Shown: positions 1 to 8,131, numbered from the stretch's first letter. The stretch: DNA of 45,048 bases from Salaquimonas sp. (GCA_022340185.1 JAJDOK010000073.1:1-45048); one strand, 5' to 3'. Made by a program: numbers and translations. Notes: generated by a model from the sequence alone, not told the origin.

Positions 1-103
1 TCTCGACCGGTGCGGTGCGGAAGAAGCCGGCGGCCGAAGCGGTGGCGGGAACGAAAGCGGTGGCGATGATGGCTGCTGCGATGGCTGTGGAAACGGTTTT
101 CAT
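1..103 (-). CDS. Partial exported protein, signal peptide only
   Basis: Only the first 34 codons lie in the window, and the gene continues beyond base 1. It begins MKTVSTAIAAAIIATAFVPA and runs on through TASAAGFF, a typical Sec signal peptide: Lys at position 2, an alanine-rich hydrophobic core and a likely cut after ASA. The start is supported by a strong GAGGAG ribosome-binding site about eight bases upstream. The gene lies downstream of the TRAP solute-binding gene on the same strand but is separated from it by a terminator, so it is probably transcribed on its own. The mature domain is not visible, so no function can be given. Confidence 0.7.
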   Translation of the reverse strand, partial: MKTVSTAIAAAIIATAFVPATASAAGFFRTAPVE

Positions 104-170
104 TGCGGTAGTCTCCTCTCGGGATTGATCTGGAACGACACTCCGTCCTTCCATGACCCCAAGATGGCGT

Positions 171-201
171 ATTTGCGCAAACGCCGGCGTGCATTTGCGC
201 A
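171..201. promoter_or_regulatory. Paired ATTTGCGCA sites, 22 bases apart
   Basis: ATTTGCGCA occurs at 171-179 and again at 193-201, about two helical turns apart. The first copy extends to the perfect palindrome TTTGCGCAAA (172-181). The pair lies in the leader of the partial exported-protein gene. The spacing suits a dimeric regulator binding two sites on one DNA face. The regulator is unknown. Confidence 0.4.
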
Positions 202-241
202 CAGGCTGGAATCGACACGTCTTTTCAAGGTGTTGCAATTG

Positions 242-271
242 AAAAGGCCCGGCATGGTGCCGGGCCTTTTT
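242..271 (-). terminator. Rho-independent terminator of the TRAP gene
   Basis: A 13-base inverted repeat (AAAAGGCCCGGCA / TGCCGGGCCTTTT) surrounds a 3-base loop and lies about 25 bases past the stop codon of the TRAP solute-binding gene. T-rich sequence follows on both strands, so it could work in either direction. Confidence 0.8.
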
Positions 272-294
272 GGTTTTTTGCGCCGTGAACCGGA

Positions 295-1323
295 CTACAT
301 GCTGGAATATTTCTCGACCAATTCGTGAGCCTTGTCGACCATCTCGGCGCCAGACAGGCCCTTGCCGTTCATCTCCTCGATCCAGGCGTCGATTAGAGGG
401 GCAGCCGCATCCTTCCAGCGCTGCGTCTCGGCCTCGTCGAGCGTGATGATGTTGTTGCCATTCTTCTTGGCAATGGCGAGGCCCACCTTGTCACCCTCGT
501 CCATGGCGTGGCCGAACAGCGCCGCCGTCTCGATCCCCGAATTGTCGTCGATCACCTTCTTCAGGTCGTCGGGCAGCTTGTCATAGGACGCCTTGTTCAT
601 GGCGACGACGAAGGTCTGGGTATAAAGCCCGTTTTTGCCGGAAAAGCCGGTATGATTGTGTACCAGCTCCGACACTTTCAGCGGCACCGTGACCTCCCAT
701 GGAATGGTCGTGGCGTCGATGACGCCCTTCGACAGCGCTTCCGATACGGCGGGGACCGGCATGCCGACGGGGGTGGCGCCGAGCTTTTCGAGCATCTGGT
801 TGATGACGCGCGAACCGCCGCGGATCTTAAGGCCCTTCATGTCCTCGAGCTTGTTGACCGGGTTCTTGGAGTGGATCAGGCCCGGGCCGTGCGTATGCCA
901 GGCGATCACCTTGACGTCCTTGAACTCGTCGGCGCAATACTGCTCGCAATATTCCTGAAACGCCTTGGAGGTCGCTTCGCCCGTCGTCATGCCGAAGGGC
1001 AATTCGAAGGCCTCCGTAGCCGGGAAGCGGCCCGGCGTATAGCCGATGACCGTCCAGATCAGGTCGACGACACCGTCCTTGGCCTGATCGAAGAGTTCGG
1101 GCGGCTTGCCGCCCAGCGCCATCGCATCATACTGGTCTATCTTGATGCGCCCGCCCGACTCCTTCTCCACCTTTTCGATCCAGGGCTTGATCGCTTTCGA
1201 TGGAATGGTCGCCTGCGGAGGCAGCATCTGGTGGAATTTAAGCGTCACTTCCTGCGCATAGGCCGAGGCAGACAGGACAACCCCCACCGCCGCCGCTGCA
1301 AGCACGAATGATAGTCTTCTCAT
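295..1323 (-). CDS. TRAP transporter solute-binding protein, DctP family
   Basis: This is the periplasmic binding protein of a tripartite ATP-independent periplasmic (TRAP) transporter, which passes organic acids or related anions to a DctQ/DctM membrane pair. It has 342 residues. A signal peptide (MRRLSFVLAAAAVGVVLSAS, cut near AYAQ/EVTLKFHQ) is followed by a DctP fold with the GLKIRGG region, whose Arg normally binds the substrate carboxylate, and a following EALSKGVIDATTIPWE segment. The start at 1323 has a GGGAGGAG ribosome-binding site; an upstream in-frame start would put extra residues before the signal peptide. No dctQ or dctM gene is adjacent: a terminator and an unrelated exported protein lie downstream, and a dehydrogenase-like gene lies upstream. 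It is therefore an orphan binding protein here. The ligand cannot be told from the sequence. Confidence 0.88.
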   Translation of the reverse strand: MRRLSFVLAAAAVGVVLSASAYAQEVTLKFHQMLPPQATIPSKAIKPWIEKVEKESGGRIKIDQYDAMALGGKPPELFDQAKDGVVDLIWTVIGYTPGRFPATEAFELPFGMTTGEATSKAFQEYCEQYCADEFKDVKVIAWHTHGPGLIHSKNPVNKLEDMKGLKIRGGSRVINQMLEKLGATPVGMPVPAVSEALSKGVIDATTIPWEVTVPLKVSELVHNHTGFSGKNGLYTQTFVVAMNKASYDKLPDDLKKVIDDNSGIETAALFGHAMDEGDKVGLAIAKKNGNNIITLDEAETQRWKDAAAPLIDAWIEEMNGKGLSGAEMVDKAHELVEKYSSM

Positions 1324-1382
1324 GGCATCTCCTCCCGATTGAGCCTTCCTGAAGATTCCACCTCCCAGGCAGGCGATTTGCA

Positions 1383-1411
1383 TTTTTATTATGTATCATA
1401 ACTATTTTCAA
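1383..1411 (-). promoter_or_regulatory. Promoter with palindromic operator before the TRAP gene
   Basis: Read on the minus strand there is TTGAAA (1406-1411), a 17-base spacer and TAAAAA (1383-1388). The spacer contains the palindrome TTATG-ATA-CATAA (1389-1401), a shape common for GntR/FadR-type operators. Its position inside the core promoter suggests repression. The nearby AT-rich sequence stands out from the GC-rich surroundings. Confidence 0.45.
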
Positions 1412-1563
1412 TCGCCGTTTCCTCTTCATTCCCAAAAGCCCATATCTCATGAAGCATGATCGGGTGCCGCCCTACCGGGATGCTCGCCAGGGTGCGGGTT
1501 TGTCTCGCAGGAAATCTGCTGTGATGGCGCGGCTTGACGGGCTGTCCTGCCCGCCCTGCGAAC

Positions 1564-1594
1564 CAAAAAAAGCCCAGCCTGAGCCAGGCTTTTC
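1564..1594 (-). terminator. Terminator of the dehydrogenase-like gene
   Basis: The perfect hairpin AGCCTG-AGC-CAGGCT (1576-1590) is followed, on the minus strand, by GGGC and seven T residues. It lies 10-40 bases past the stop of the gene at 1604-2944. Confidence 0.7.
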
Positions 1595-1603
1595 GTAGTT
1601 GAT

Positions 1604-2944
1604 TCAGCTCGCAGCCAAACGCTGATGGGATTGCGGACGGCGCCTCCGCGTGGACAAACCCGACAGCGCCAGGAAACCGAACGCGCCGAAAAGCAGGACC
1701 CCGCTCGTCGGCAGCGGCACCGACGAAAATCCCGATATGCCCGACAGGCCGAACACCTCGCCATAAAGGTCGGAGATGTAGAGATTGCCCTCGCCGTCCA
1801 CCCCGAAGGTTGCCGTGTGATTCAATAATGCACCGCCGGCGATATCCAGCGTCCAGGCGGTCACACGATCCGTCCGTCCGGCAAGAAGATCGCTCAGGGC
1901 GATCGACCAGATGGGAGCATTGTCGGAGCCGTCGGAGAAATCGCTGAAGAAATATTGCCCGTCGAGCAGTGCAAGTTCGGGGTCCGTGGTGTGATAGACC
2001 AGCCCGCCGGTAATCGAGATGCCTTCGAACGGACCGTCGCCATGGGCATAGGTGTAGAGCGGAAAGGTCAGATCACCTTCTGCCAGGTCCTGACTGGCGA
2101 CGAGGACATCGTTGCCCTCGTACAACGACCAGCCGTAATTCGCACCGCTGCTGCCGAGATTGATTTCCTCCGTATTGTCCTCGCCCACATCCGTGATGAT
2201 GTAGGTCGCGTTGTCCCATGTCGCCTTGTAAGGGTTGCGCAGCCCTTTCGCCCAAAGTTCCGGCAATGATCCGGGTCCGAAATCGGGATTGTCGGCGGGA
2301 ATGGCGTAATTTCGCGTATCGTCGCCGGGATAGGCATCGCCGCTCAGATCGAGCCGCAGCACGCCCCCGCGCAGATCGCCGACATTCTGGGATGGCGATG
2401 GGACGCTCAACGGCGAATCGCTTTCGCCCGTGGTGACGTAGAACATCCCGTCGGGACCAAAGCTCAGATCGCCGCCATAATGGGTTCCGACCTGCGCGCC
2501 GGTGCTTTGATCGATCGTGATGATGGTCCGCAGCGTGGAAGGATCGAGATTGCCGTCCGTGCCGCGCGTGAACTCGACGACCTTCTCGATGCGTCCAGTC
2601 GTCGAATAGCTCATATACACCTTGCCGGAGGTCGCATAGTCCGGCGCAAACGCGATCGAATAGGCCTGGTAGAAATCCGGATCGGGAATTCCTGCAAGAA
2701 GCGGAGTCGATGAAAGGCCCGAATTCACGGCGCCTGTGGCCGCCCCGGCATTGTATCGGCTGATGCTGCCTGTGTCCAGGGAGAGCATATAGGCGTCGCC
2801 ATCCGCACCCGACGGCTTGATGTCGACGACGGTCGTGACACCGGACCGGTTCGTCAAAGTCGACAGCGACATGATCGCAGCTTCTGCGTTGCAGGAGCAG
2901 AAAAACAGCGACGATGCAAGCAGAACATGTCCGGACCAGCGCAT
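1604..2944 (-). CDS. PQQ-dependent sugar (glucose/sorbosone) dehydrogenase-like protein with VPLPA-CTERM-like tail
   Basis: An exported protein of 446 residues. It has an N-terminal signal peptide (MRWSGHVLLASSLFFCSCNA), then a beta-propeller of the soluble glucose/sorbosone dehydrogenase family with typical stretches such as AYSIAFAPDYATSGKVYMSY, HYGGDLSFGPDGMFYVTTGE, LRNPYKATWD and YGWSLYEGND. Family members oxidise aldoses with PQQ in the periplasm, but many homologues have unknown substrates. The last 40 residues form a protein-sorting tail: VPLPTSG, a hydrophobic helix (VLLFGAFGFLALSGL) and a basic cluster (STRRRR). This matches the VPLPA/PEP-CTERM pattern handled by exosortases, so the protein is probably anchored and then processed or moved to the surface. 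The gene stands alone with its own terminator. A second protein with this kind of tail lies at 28866-29591. Confidence 0.82.
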   Translation of the reverse strand: MRWSGHVLLASSLFFCSCNAEAAIMSLSTLTNRSGVTTVVDIKPSGADGDAYMLSLDTGSISRYNAGAATGAVNSGLSSTPLLAGIPDPDFYQAYSIAFAPDYATSGKVYMSYSTTGRIEKVVEFTRGTDGNLDPSTLRTIITIDQSTGAQVGTHYGGDLSFGPDGMFYVTTGESDSPLSVPSPSQNVGDLRGGVLRLDLSGDAYPGDDTRNYAIPADNPDFGPGSLPELWAKGLRNPYKATWDNATYIITDVGEDNTEEINLGSSGANYGWSLYEGNDVLVASQDLAEGDLTFPLYTYAHGDGPFEGISITGGLVYHTTDPELALLDGQYFFSDFSDGSDNAPIWSIALSDLLAGRTDRVTAWTLDIAGGALLNHTATFGVDGEGNLYISDLYGEVFGLSGISGFSSVPLPTSGVLLFGAFGFLALSGLSTRRRRPQSHQRLAAS

Positions 2945-3048
2945 GCGATGTTCCCCATTCGCAAGTTAATCCATTACAGAGTAACGAATATTGCGCCGGC
3001 CGTCTCCACTTTCATTGGAATTGATTCCATTCACATCGAATTTGGATA

Positions 3049-4383
3049 TCACGCGAACTTGCGCGCCGCCGCCGAATGCTGTGCGATCAATTCCGCAACA
3101 TCCAGCCCGACCGGTACGCCACCCTCGACGCGCCACTCTCCCGCGACCATCACGCGGTCGGCTCTGTTCGCCCCGCACAGGACCAGCGCGGCGATCGGAT
3201 CATGCGCACCGGAAAAGCGCATATCGTCGAGCGTGAACAGTGCCAGGTCGGCCTGCTTGCCAACCGCGATCTCGCCGATATCGTCGCGCGCCATGCACCG
3301 CGCCGATCCCTTGGTTGCCCATCTGAGCGCATCGAGATGGGTGACTTCAGATGAGGTGTTGTAGTGCAGCCGATTGATCATCAGCGCGTGGCGCACTTCC
3401 TCCATCATGTTGGAGGAATCGTTGGAGGCCGAGCCGTCGACGCCGAGGCCGACCGGAGAACCGGCTGCTTCCAGTTCGCGCGTCTTGCAGAAGCCCGACG
3501 CTAGCACCGCATTCGAGGTCGGGCAATGGCACACGCCGACGCCGTGTTTGCCCAATTTCGTGCATTCCTCCGCCGTGAAATGGATGCCATGCGCCAGCCA
3601 GGCGCGCTTCTGCATCCAGTTGACGTCCTCAAGCCACTCGACCGGCCGGCAGCCATAGCGGTTTTTGACCAGTTCCTCCTCGTCCAGCGTCTCGGCCAGA
3701 TGGGTATGCATCTGGCAATCGTGTTTTTCGGCAAGCGCCGCCGTCTCGATCATCAGCTTCTTGGACACCGACATCGGCGCGCAGGGCGCCAGCGCGATCT
3801 GCGTCATCGAGCCTTCGGACCTGTCGTGATACAGGCCAAGCACGCGCTCGCAGTCGGCGAGGATTTCATCCTCGTCCTGCGCCACATGGTCGGGCGGCAT
3901 CGCCCCGTCCTTGACCGACAGCGAGATCGAGCCGCGTGTCACTGTCGCGCGGATGCCCATGGCACGGGCTTCCTCCACCTCGATATCGACGGCTTTCCTG
4001 ACCGCCGGCGGGAAGACATAATGATGGTCCATCGCCGTGGTGCAACCCGAGGAAATCAACTCTGCCAGCGCCAGACGCACACCGAGGCGGAACATGTCGG
4101 CGTCTAGCCGGCCCCAGATCGGATAGAGTGTCGACAGCCAGGGAAACAGTTCCTTGTTGATCGCGTCCGGGTGCGCCCGGCTCAGCGTCTGGAAGAAGTG
4201 GTGATGCGTGTTGACGAGCCCCGGCAGCACGACATGGCGCCGCGCATCGAAGCGCTGGTCGACCGGCGCCGAGGGTTCCCTACCCGACGCCACCAGTTCG
4301 ACGATCCTGCCATCCTCGACGACGACGCCGCCCTCGGCATTCTCCGCCAGGATAGCCAGCGGATTGGATATCCACAATCGCAT
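3049..4383 (-). CDS. 8-oxoguanine deaminase (amidohydrolase)
   Basis: A 444-residue metal-dependent amidohydrolase closest to the 8-oxoguanine deaminases (EC 3.5.4.32), which convert 8-oxoguanine to urate and ammonia in the cytoplasm during purine salvage and breakdown. Visible are the first metal-binding HxH in LPGLVNTHHHFFQTL, the second-domain metal histidine in CQMHTHLAET, the LAHGIHF segment, and the metal/catalytic Asp in GLGVDGSASNDSSNMM. The conserved NTHHHFFQTL and SNDSSNMMEE stretches fit the 8-oxoguanine/hydroxydechloroatrazine hydrolase branch rather than guanine deaminase. It starts with ATG at 4383 and is divergent from the NTF2-like gene across a 236-base gap. No other purine genes are adjacent. 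Another amino-purine or triazine substrate is possible, though 8-oxoguanine is the best guess. Confidence 0.85.
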   Translation of the reverse strand: MRLWISNPLAILAENAEGGVVVEDGRIVELVASGREPSAPVDQRFDARRHVVLPGLVNTHHHFFQTLSRAHPDAINKELFPWLSTLYPIWGRLDADMFRLGVRLALAELISSGCTTAMDHHYVFPPAVRKAVDIEVEEARAMGIRATVTRGSISLSVKDGAMPPDHVAQDEDEILADCERVLGLYHDRSEGSMTQIALAPCAPMSVSKKLMIETAALAEKHDCQMHTHLAETLDEEELVKNRYGCRPVEWLEDVNWMQKRAWLAHGIHFTAEECTKLGKHGVGVCHCPTSNAVLASGFCKTRELEAAGSPVGLGVDGSASNDSSNMMEEVRHALMINRLHYNTSSEVTHLDALRWATKGSARCMARDDIGEIAVGKQADLALFTLDDMRFSGAHDPIAALVLCGANRADRVMVAGEWRVEGGVPVGLDVAELIAQHSAAARKFA

Positions 4384-4466
4384 GCAAGTCTCCCCGTCAA
4401 CGAATCCGACCCGAAAGAAATTCCAAGCAAGTCCCGTACCAGCAATGAAGGTCAGGATTCCAGCGA

Positions 4467-4490
4467 TTTTGGCCGGTCAAACCGGCAAAA
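4467..4490. promoter_or_regulatory. Inverted repeat in the divergent promoter region
   Basis: TTTTGGCCGGT and ACCGGCAAAA face each other across a CAA loop, with one extra G in the left arm. The element sits midway between the divergent deaminase and NTF2-like genes. It could be an operator serving both. There is no gene in this 236-base gap. Confidence 0.35.
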
Positions 4491-4619
4491 CTCTGCACAT
4501 TCCGCAGGCATTTGCAGCAGATAAGTTCGCTACTTTGCGCAATCGCGATGCCATGCGATCATTTTCCGTATATCCGCCATCTGTCCGGATCGAATTGACA
4601 ATGACATGGGGAGACATCA

Positions 4620-4994
4620 ATGGAACGCAATGAAATGACCGCCTTGCTCGACAAGCTCGCAGACGGTTTCAACACCCATGACATCGATGCACTGATGTCG
4701 CTGTTTTCAGAAGAATGCAGTCTCGACATGCCGCGTGGTTCCGAGCCGCATGGAACACGCTATGTCGGCCCTGAGGCGGTGCGCGGTGGACTGATGACGC
4801 GTTTCGAAACCACACCGGATGTCCACTACGGCGAGATCGAGCACTTTGTCGACGGTGACACCGGTATTTCGAAATGGCTGCTTACGGGTACGACGACCGA
4901 AGGGAGGCGCATTGCGGTGCGTGGCTGTGATTTCTACTCTGTCTCTGATGGCAAGGTCGTGCGCAAGGATTCCTACTGGAAGATCGTGACGTGA
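4620..4994 (+). CDS. NTF2-like (SnoaL-type) protein
   Basis: A 124-residue single-domain protein of the NTF2-like superfamily: an N-terminal helix (LLDKLADGFNTHDIDALMSL), the FSEECSLDMPRG segment, then strands with HFVDGDTGISKWLL and GCDFYSVSDGKV, and a closing KDSYWKI typical of SnoaL-like folds. Family members are small cyclases, isomerases, dehydratases or ligand binders, and the reaction here is unknown. The start at 4620 has a GGGGAG ribosome-binding site. The gene is monocistronic, divergent from 8-oxoguanine deaminase, and its stop is only five bases from the convergent amidohydrolase gene. Confidence 0.75.
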   Translation: MERNEMTALLDKLADGFNTHDIDALMSLFSEECSLDMPRGSEPHGTRYVGPEAVRGGLMTRFETTPDVHYGEIEHFVDGDTGISKWLLTGTTTEGRRIAVRGCDFYSVSDGKVVRKDSYWKIVT

Positions 4995-4998
4995 GACC

Positions 4999-6033
4999 TC
5001 AACCTCCCTCGAAACCGCTCAGTACGCCCACCACATTCACCCCGATTGCCTCCACCGCATAACCGCCTTCCATGACGAACAGTGTCGGCAGGTTGAGACG
5101 GGCGATGCGCTCGCCGATCTGAGGATAGTGTTCGCTCTGCAGCCGGAACTTGCTGATCGGATCGCCCTCGTAGGTATCGACGCCGAGCGAGACGACGAGC
5201 ACATCCGGCGCATAGGCCGCGATCTTGGCCCTCGCCTCTTCCAGCACTTCGCACCAGCGCGCCCATTCGGTACCGAACGGCAACGGATAATTGTGGTTGA
5301 AGCCTTCGCCGTCGCCCTCTCCTTCCTCGTCGGCATGGCCCAGGAAATAGGGGTATTCCTCTTTCGGATCGGCATGGATGTTGATGAGTTGAACGTCGGA
5401 GCGGCGATAGAAGATTTCCTGCGTGCCGTTGCCGTGATGATAGTCGATGTCGAGGATCGAAATCCGGTTGGCGCCTTCGTCGAGCAGCCATTGCGCCGCC
5501 ACGGCGGCGTTGTTGATGTAGCAATAGCCGCCCATCGTCATCGAACCGGCATGGTGGCCAGGTGGTCGGCACAGTGCGAAGGCTGAGCGTTCGCCGGAAT
5601 GGACAAGTGAAGCCGCTGTCAGTGCCGTGTCGAAGGACGACTGGATCGCATCCCACGTCCCCGCGACGAAATTGGCCCCGGCGTCGAAGGAATAATAGCC
5701 GAGCAGTCCGTCAACATGGTCGGGCGGTACGTCGGCGCGCAGGCCGCGCGCAGGAAACACGAACGGCATGGCGACCGGCGCATCGCGACCTTCCGCCCGC
5801 CACATTTCCCACGCCCGGCCGAGAAATTCGACATAGCCGGCATCGTGGACACGCTTGGCCCGCGCCAGATCGTGGCTGACCGGAGCGACAACCGGCCCGA
5901 GCCCGGTTTCCTCCATCCGCGCGCGAATGATCTCGGCGCGTTCCGGTTTCTCGAAGCCCGGCACCACCACGCCTTCGGCCAGTTCCGTGTGTCCGCTATG
6001 GCCCTTGTGGCGGGGCGAATAGATCGTTTTCAT
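4999..6033 (-). CDS. Acetylpolyamine amidohydrolase (histone-deacetylase family)
   Basis: A zinc hydrolase of 344 residues in the class II histone-deacetylase-like group, close in length and motifs to acetylpolyamine amidohydrolase (AphA) of Mycoplana. It removes acetyl groups from acetylated polyamines in the cytoplasm. The active-site histidine pair lies in CRPPGHHAG, the zinc Asp and His in DIDYHHGNGTQ, and the third metal Asp in SLGVDTYEGDPIS. The acidic insertion HADEEGEGDGEGFNHNYPLP matches the loop typical of this branch. It follows the DapA-family gene with a four-base ATGA overlap, so the two are translationally coupled. A different acylated amine as substrate is possible. Confidence 0.85.
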   Translation of the reverse strand: MKTIYSPRHKGHSGHTELAEGVVVPGFEKPERAEIIRARMEETGLGPVVAPVSHDLARAKRVHDAGYVEFLGRAWEMWRAEGRDAPVAMPFVFPARGLRADVPPDHVDGLLGYYSFDAGANFVAGTWDAIQSSFDTALTAASLVHSGERSAFALCRPPGHHAGSMTMGGYCYINNAAVAAQWLLDEGANRISILDIDYHHGNGTQEIFYRRSDVQLINIHADPKEEYPYFLGHADEEGEGDGEGFNHNYPLPFGTEWARWCEVLEEARAKIAAYAPDVLVVSLGVDTYEGDPISKFRLQSEHYPQIGERIARLNLPTLFVMEGGYAVEAIGVNVVGVLSGFEGG

Positions 6034-6965
6034 TGCGCCGGCACCGCCGGTTCGGACAGATCGAACCCGAGTTCGACCATCAATTCGCTTGCAAGCACAT
6101 GTCCGGCGCTTTCCTCAAGCGGCACGAGCGGCGGCCGCACCACGGCCCAATCGTGTTTTCCGGTGGTGAGCGCCAGCAGCCGCTTTTGTGCCGCGATTAC
6201 CGGATGGGCCTGGATTTTCAGCCGGAATGCCTTCACCTGCTCCATTGCCTGCTGCGCCTCGTCCTTTTTCCCTTCGTCGAACAGCCGGATTACCTTCGAA
6301 ATCGCTGCCGCATTGAGATTGGCTGTAGCAGAAATGCATCCCGGTACACCCAGATCCATCGCCTCGATCAACGGCAGTTCCGAACCCGGATAGACGGTCA
6401 GGCCGTCAATGCCGATCAGCGCCCTGGTATTGTCCCAGTCGCCGGAACTGTCCTTGATGCCGACGAGCGTCGCCGGAAACATCCGGCGCAGCTTTTCGAC
6501 CAGCGGCACCGACAGATCGACGCCCGAAACCTGCGGAATATGGTAGAGATAGAGGCGCAGGCCGTCGGAGCCGACATCCTCGATCAGCCTGGAATAATGG
6601 GCGTAAAGTCCTTCCTCGGAGACACGCTTGTAATAGAAGGGCGGCAGCACCAGCACCCCCGCCACGCTGTGTCCGACAGCATGGCGCGTCAGTATTGCTG
6701 TGTCCGGCAGCGACGGCAGCCCGGTGCCGACGATGAGGCTCGCGGGATCGATACCGGCCTCGACCATCGCGTCGAGCAGCTTCATGCGCTCATCCATGCC
6801 GAGCGAAACGGCTTCGCCTGTCGTGCCGAAGGGCGCCAGCCCCGCGCAACCGTTCGAAAGCAGATGCCTGGCATGTGCGATATAGCGCGCCGTGTTGATG
6901 GCAAGATCAGCGTGGAACGGAGTCAGGATCGGTGCGATCACGCCGCGAATGATGTTTTGGGACAT
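6030..6965 (-). CDS. Dihydrodipicolinate synthase/N-acetylneuraminate lyase family protein
   Basis: A class I aldolase-type TIM-barrel enzyme of 311 residues. The pyruvate-binding GTTGE motif (in LAPFGTTGEAVSLG), the catalytic Tyr in LYLYHIPQVSG and the Schiff-base Lys in LVGIKDSSGDWDN are all present, so it should be active on pyruvate or a related 2-oxo acid. It is probably not the housekeeping DapA: its context, coupled to acetylpolyamine amidohydrolase, points to a catabolic lyase or synthase. The substrate cannot be told from sequence. It is the first gene of a two-gene operon; its stop overlaps the start of the downstream gene by four bases. Confidence 0.82.
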   Translation of the reverse strand: MSQNIIRGVIAPILTPFHADLAINTARYIAHARHLLSNGCAGLAPFGTTGEAVSLGMDERMKLLDAMVEAGIDPASLIVGTGLPSLPDTAILTRHAVGHSVAGVLVLPPFYYKRVSEEGLYAHYSRLIEDVGSDGLRLYLYHIPQVSGVDLSVPLVEKLRRMFPATLVGIKDSSGDWDNTRALIGIDGLTVYPGSELPLIEAMDLGVPGCISATANLNAAAISKVIRLFDEGKKDEAQQAMEQVKAFRLKIQAHPVIAAQKRLLALTTGKHDWAVVRPPLVPLEESAGHVLASELMVELGFDLSEPAVPAQ

Positions 6966-7106
6966 ATCGGCCGCCGTGGAAAATCCCCCGCCCCACTATG
7001 CGCGGCGGACAGGCAATGTCCAGCGCCTGGGATATTTCTTGGGATGTTTCTCCCTGTCACGCCCGGGCCTGTCCCGAGCAATCAACGCAATTCGGGGATT
7101 GAGCAG

Positions 7107-7129
7107 ATCCTCGGCGCAAGGCCGAGGAT
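7107..7129. repeat. REP-like palindromic element
   Basis: The perfect hairpin ATCCTCGGC-GCAAG-GCCGAGGAT is followed by GACG and preceded by a CCCGGGCCTGTCCCGAG stretch (7062-7078). Extragenic palindromes with this ATCCTCGG...CCGAGGAT core are common between genes in rhizobial chromosomes. It lies between the pirin stop and the DapA-family start. It has no T-run, so terminator activity is doubtful. No second copy was seen in the window. Confidence 0.5.
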
Positions 7130-7153
7130 GACGCAGTAATCTGCCGCCCCGGC

Positions 7154-8131
7154 TCACCCCTCCTTCGGCGCGCGGATCACGAGCTTCTCGGGCAGCGGTA
7201 TGTATTCCTCTTCATCGCCGGGCGGCAGGTGGAACCGGCCATGTTCGAAGTCGCCCTCGCCCCAGGCGTCCCGTGCCGCCTCTATTCTTTCGCGCGACGA
7301 GGCGACGAAATTCCACCAGACATAATGCGGACCCGCCATGGTGTCGCCGCCGAGAAGCATCAGCCGGGCGCCCCGTTCGCCGGCCTTGACGACCATTGCG
7401 TCGCCCGGTCGGAACACAAGCATCCGCCCTTCCCTGAAGGTCTCGCCTGCGATTTCCACCAAACCCTGCAACACATAGATACCGCGGTCCTCATGGTCGT
7501 CGGGCAACGGCAGTCTCGCCCCGGCCTCAAGCATCACATCGGCATAGAACATCCGCGTGAAGGTTGAGACCGGCGCGCGCGCACCATAGGCTTCGCCCAG
7601 GATCAGCCGAAGCTTCTTGCCCTCGCCCTCGAGGAAAGGCAGCGCATCGCGAGGGCTGTGCTCGAAGCCTGCGTCCATCTCTTCATGCGCCTCGGGCAGC
7701 GCTACCCAGGTCTGGATGCCGAACGCCTTGTGCGGATTGAGTCGCACGTCTTCGCCGGTGCGTTCCGAATGTGTGATACCGTTGCCTGCGATCATCCAGT
7801 TGACCGCACCGGGCTTGATGACCTGGTCGGTGCCGAGCGAATCGCGGTGCCGGAAGGACCCCTCGAACAGATAGGTCACCGTTGCCAGCCCGATATGGGG
7901 GTGCGGTCGCACGTCGATCCCCTGCCCGGTAAGGAATTCTGCCGGTCCCATCTGGTCGAAGAAGATGAAGGGACCGACCATCTGGCGTGCAGGCGCCGGC
8001 AGGGCGCGGCGCACCTCGAAACCGCTGATGTCGCGGGCACGCGGAATGATTTGCGTCTCGATCGCACCGAGATCGCTCGTCCCATTGCCAGCTTCCGGAC
8101 ATTCGGGTTCCAGCGTCGGGTTCCAGCTCAT
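7154..8131 (-). CDS. Pirin family protein
   Basis: A bicupin of 325 residues in the pirin (YhhW-like) family. The metal site of the N-terminal cupin is intact: RPHPHIGLATVTYLFEGSF supplies two His, and GNGITHSERTG carries the usual later His. Pirins are iron proteins; some have quercetinase activity and others bind enzymes or regulators, so the role here is open. The start at 8131 was chosen because ATG overlaps the stop of the upstream acetyltransferase (TCAT on the plus strand) and gives a normal pirin N-terminus. Longer in-frame starts would only add sequence from inside the upstream gene. It forms a coupled pair with the GNAT gene. Confidence 0.85.
   Translation of the reverse strand: MSWNPTLEPECPEAGNGTSDLGAIETQIIPRARDISGFEVRRALPAPARQMVGPFIFFDQMGPAEFLTGQGIDVRPHPHIGLATVTYLFEGSFRHRDSLGTDQVIKPGAVNWMIAGNGITHSERTGEDVRLNPHKAFGIQTWVALPEAHEEMDAGFEHSPRDALPFLEGEGKKLRLILGEAYGARAPVSTFTRMFYADVMLEAGARLPLPDDHEDRGIYVLQGLVEIAGETFREGRMLVFRPGDAMVVKAGERGARLMLLGGDTMAGPHYVWWNFVASSRERIEAARDAWGEGDFEHGRFHLPPGDEEEYIPLPEKLVIRAPKEG

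Noticed and set aside
508-1311. Long plus-strand open frame opposite the TRAP gene
   Set aside because: It is antisense to a clear DctP protein and shows no recognisable domain or ribosome-binding site. High GC produces such frames.
7107-7129. Hairpin after the pirin gene as a terminator
   Set aside because: It has no T-run on either strand. The shape and flanks fit a REP-like intergenic repeat better.
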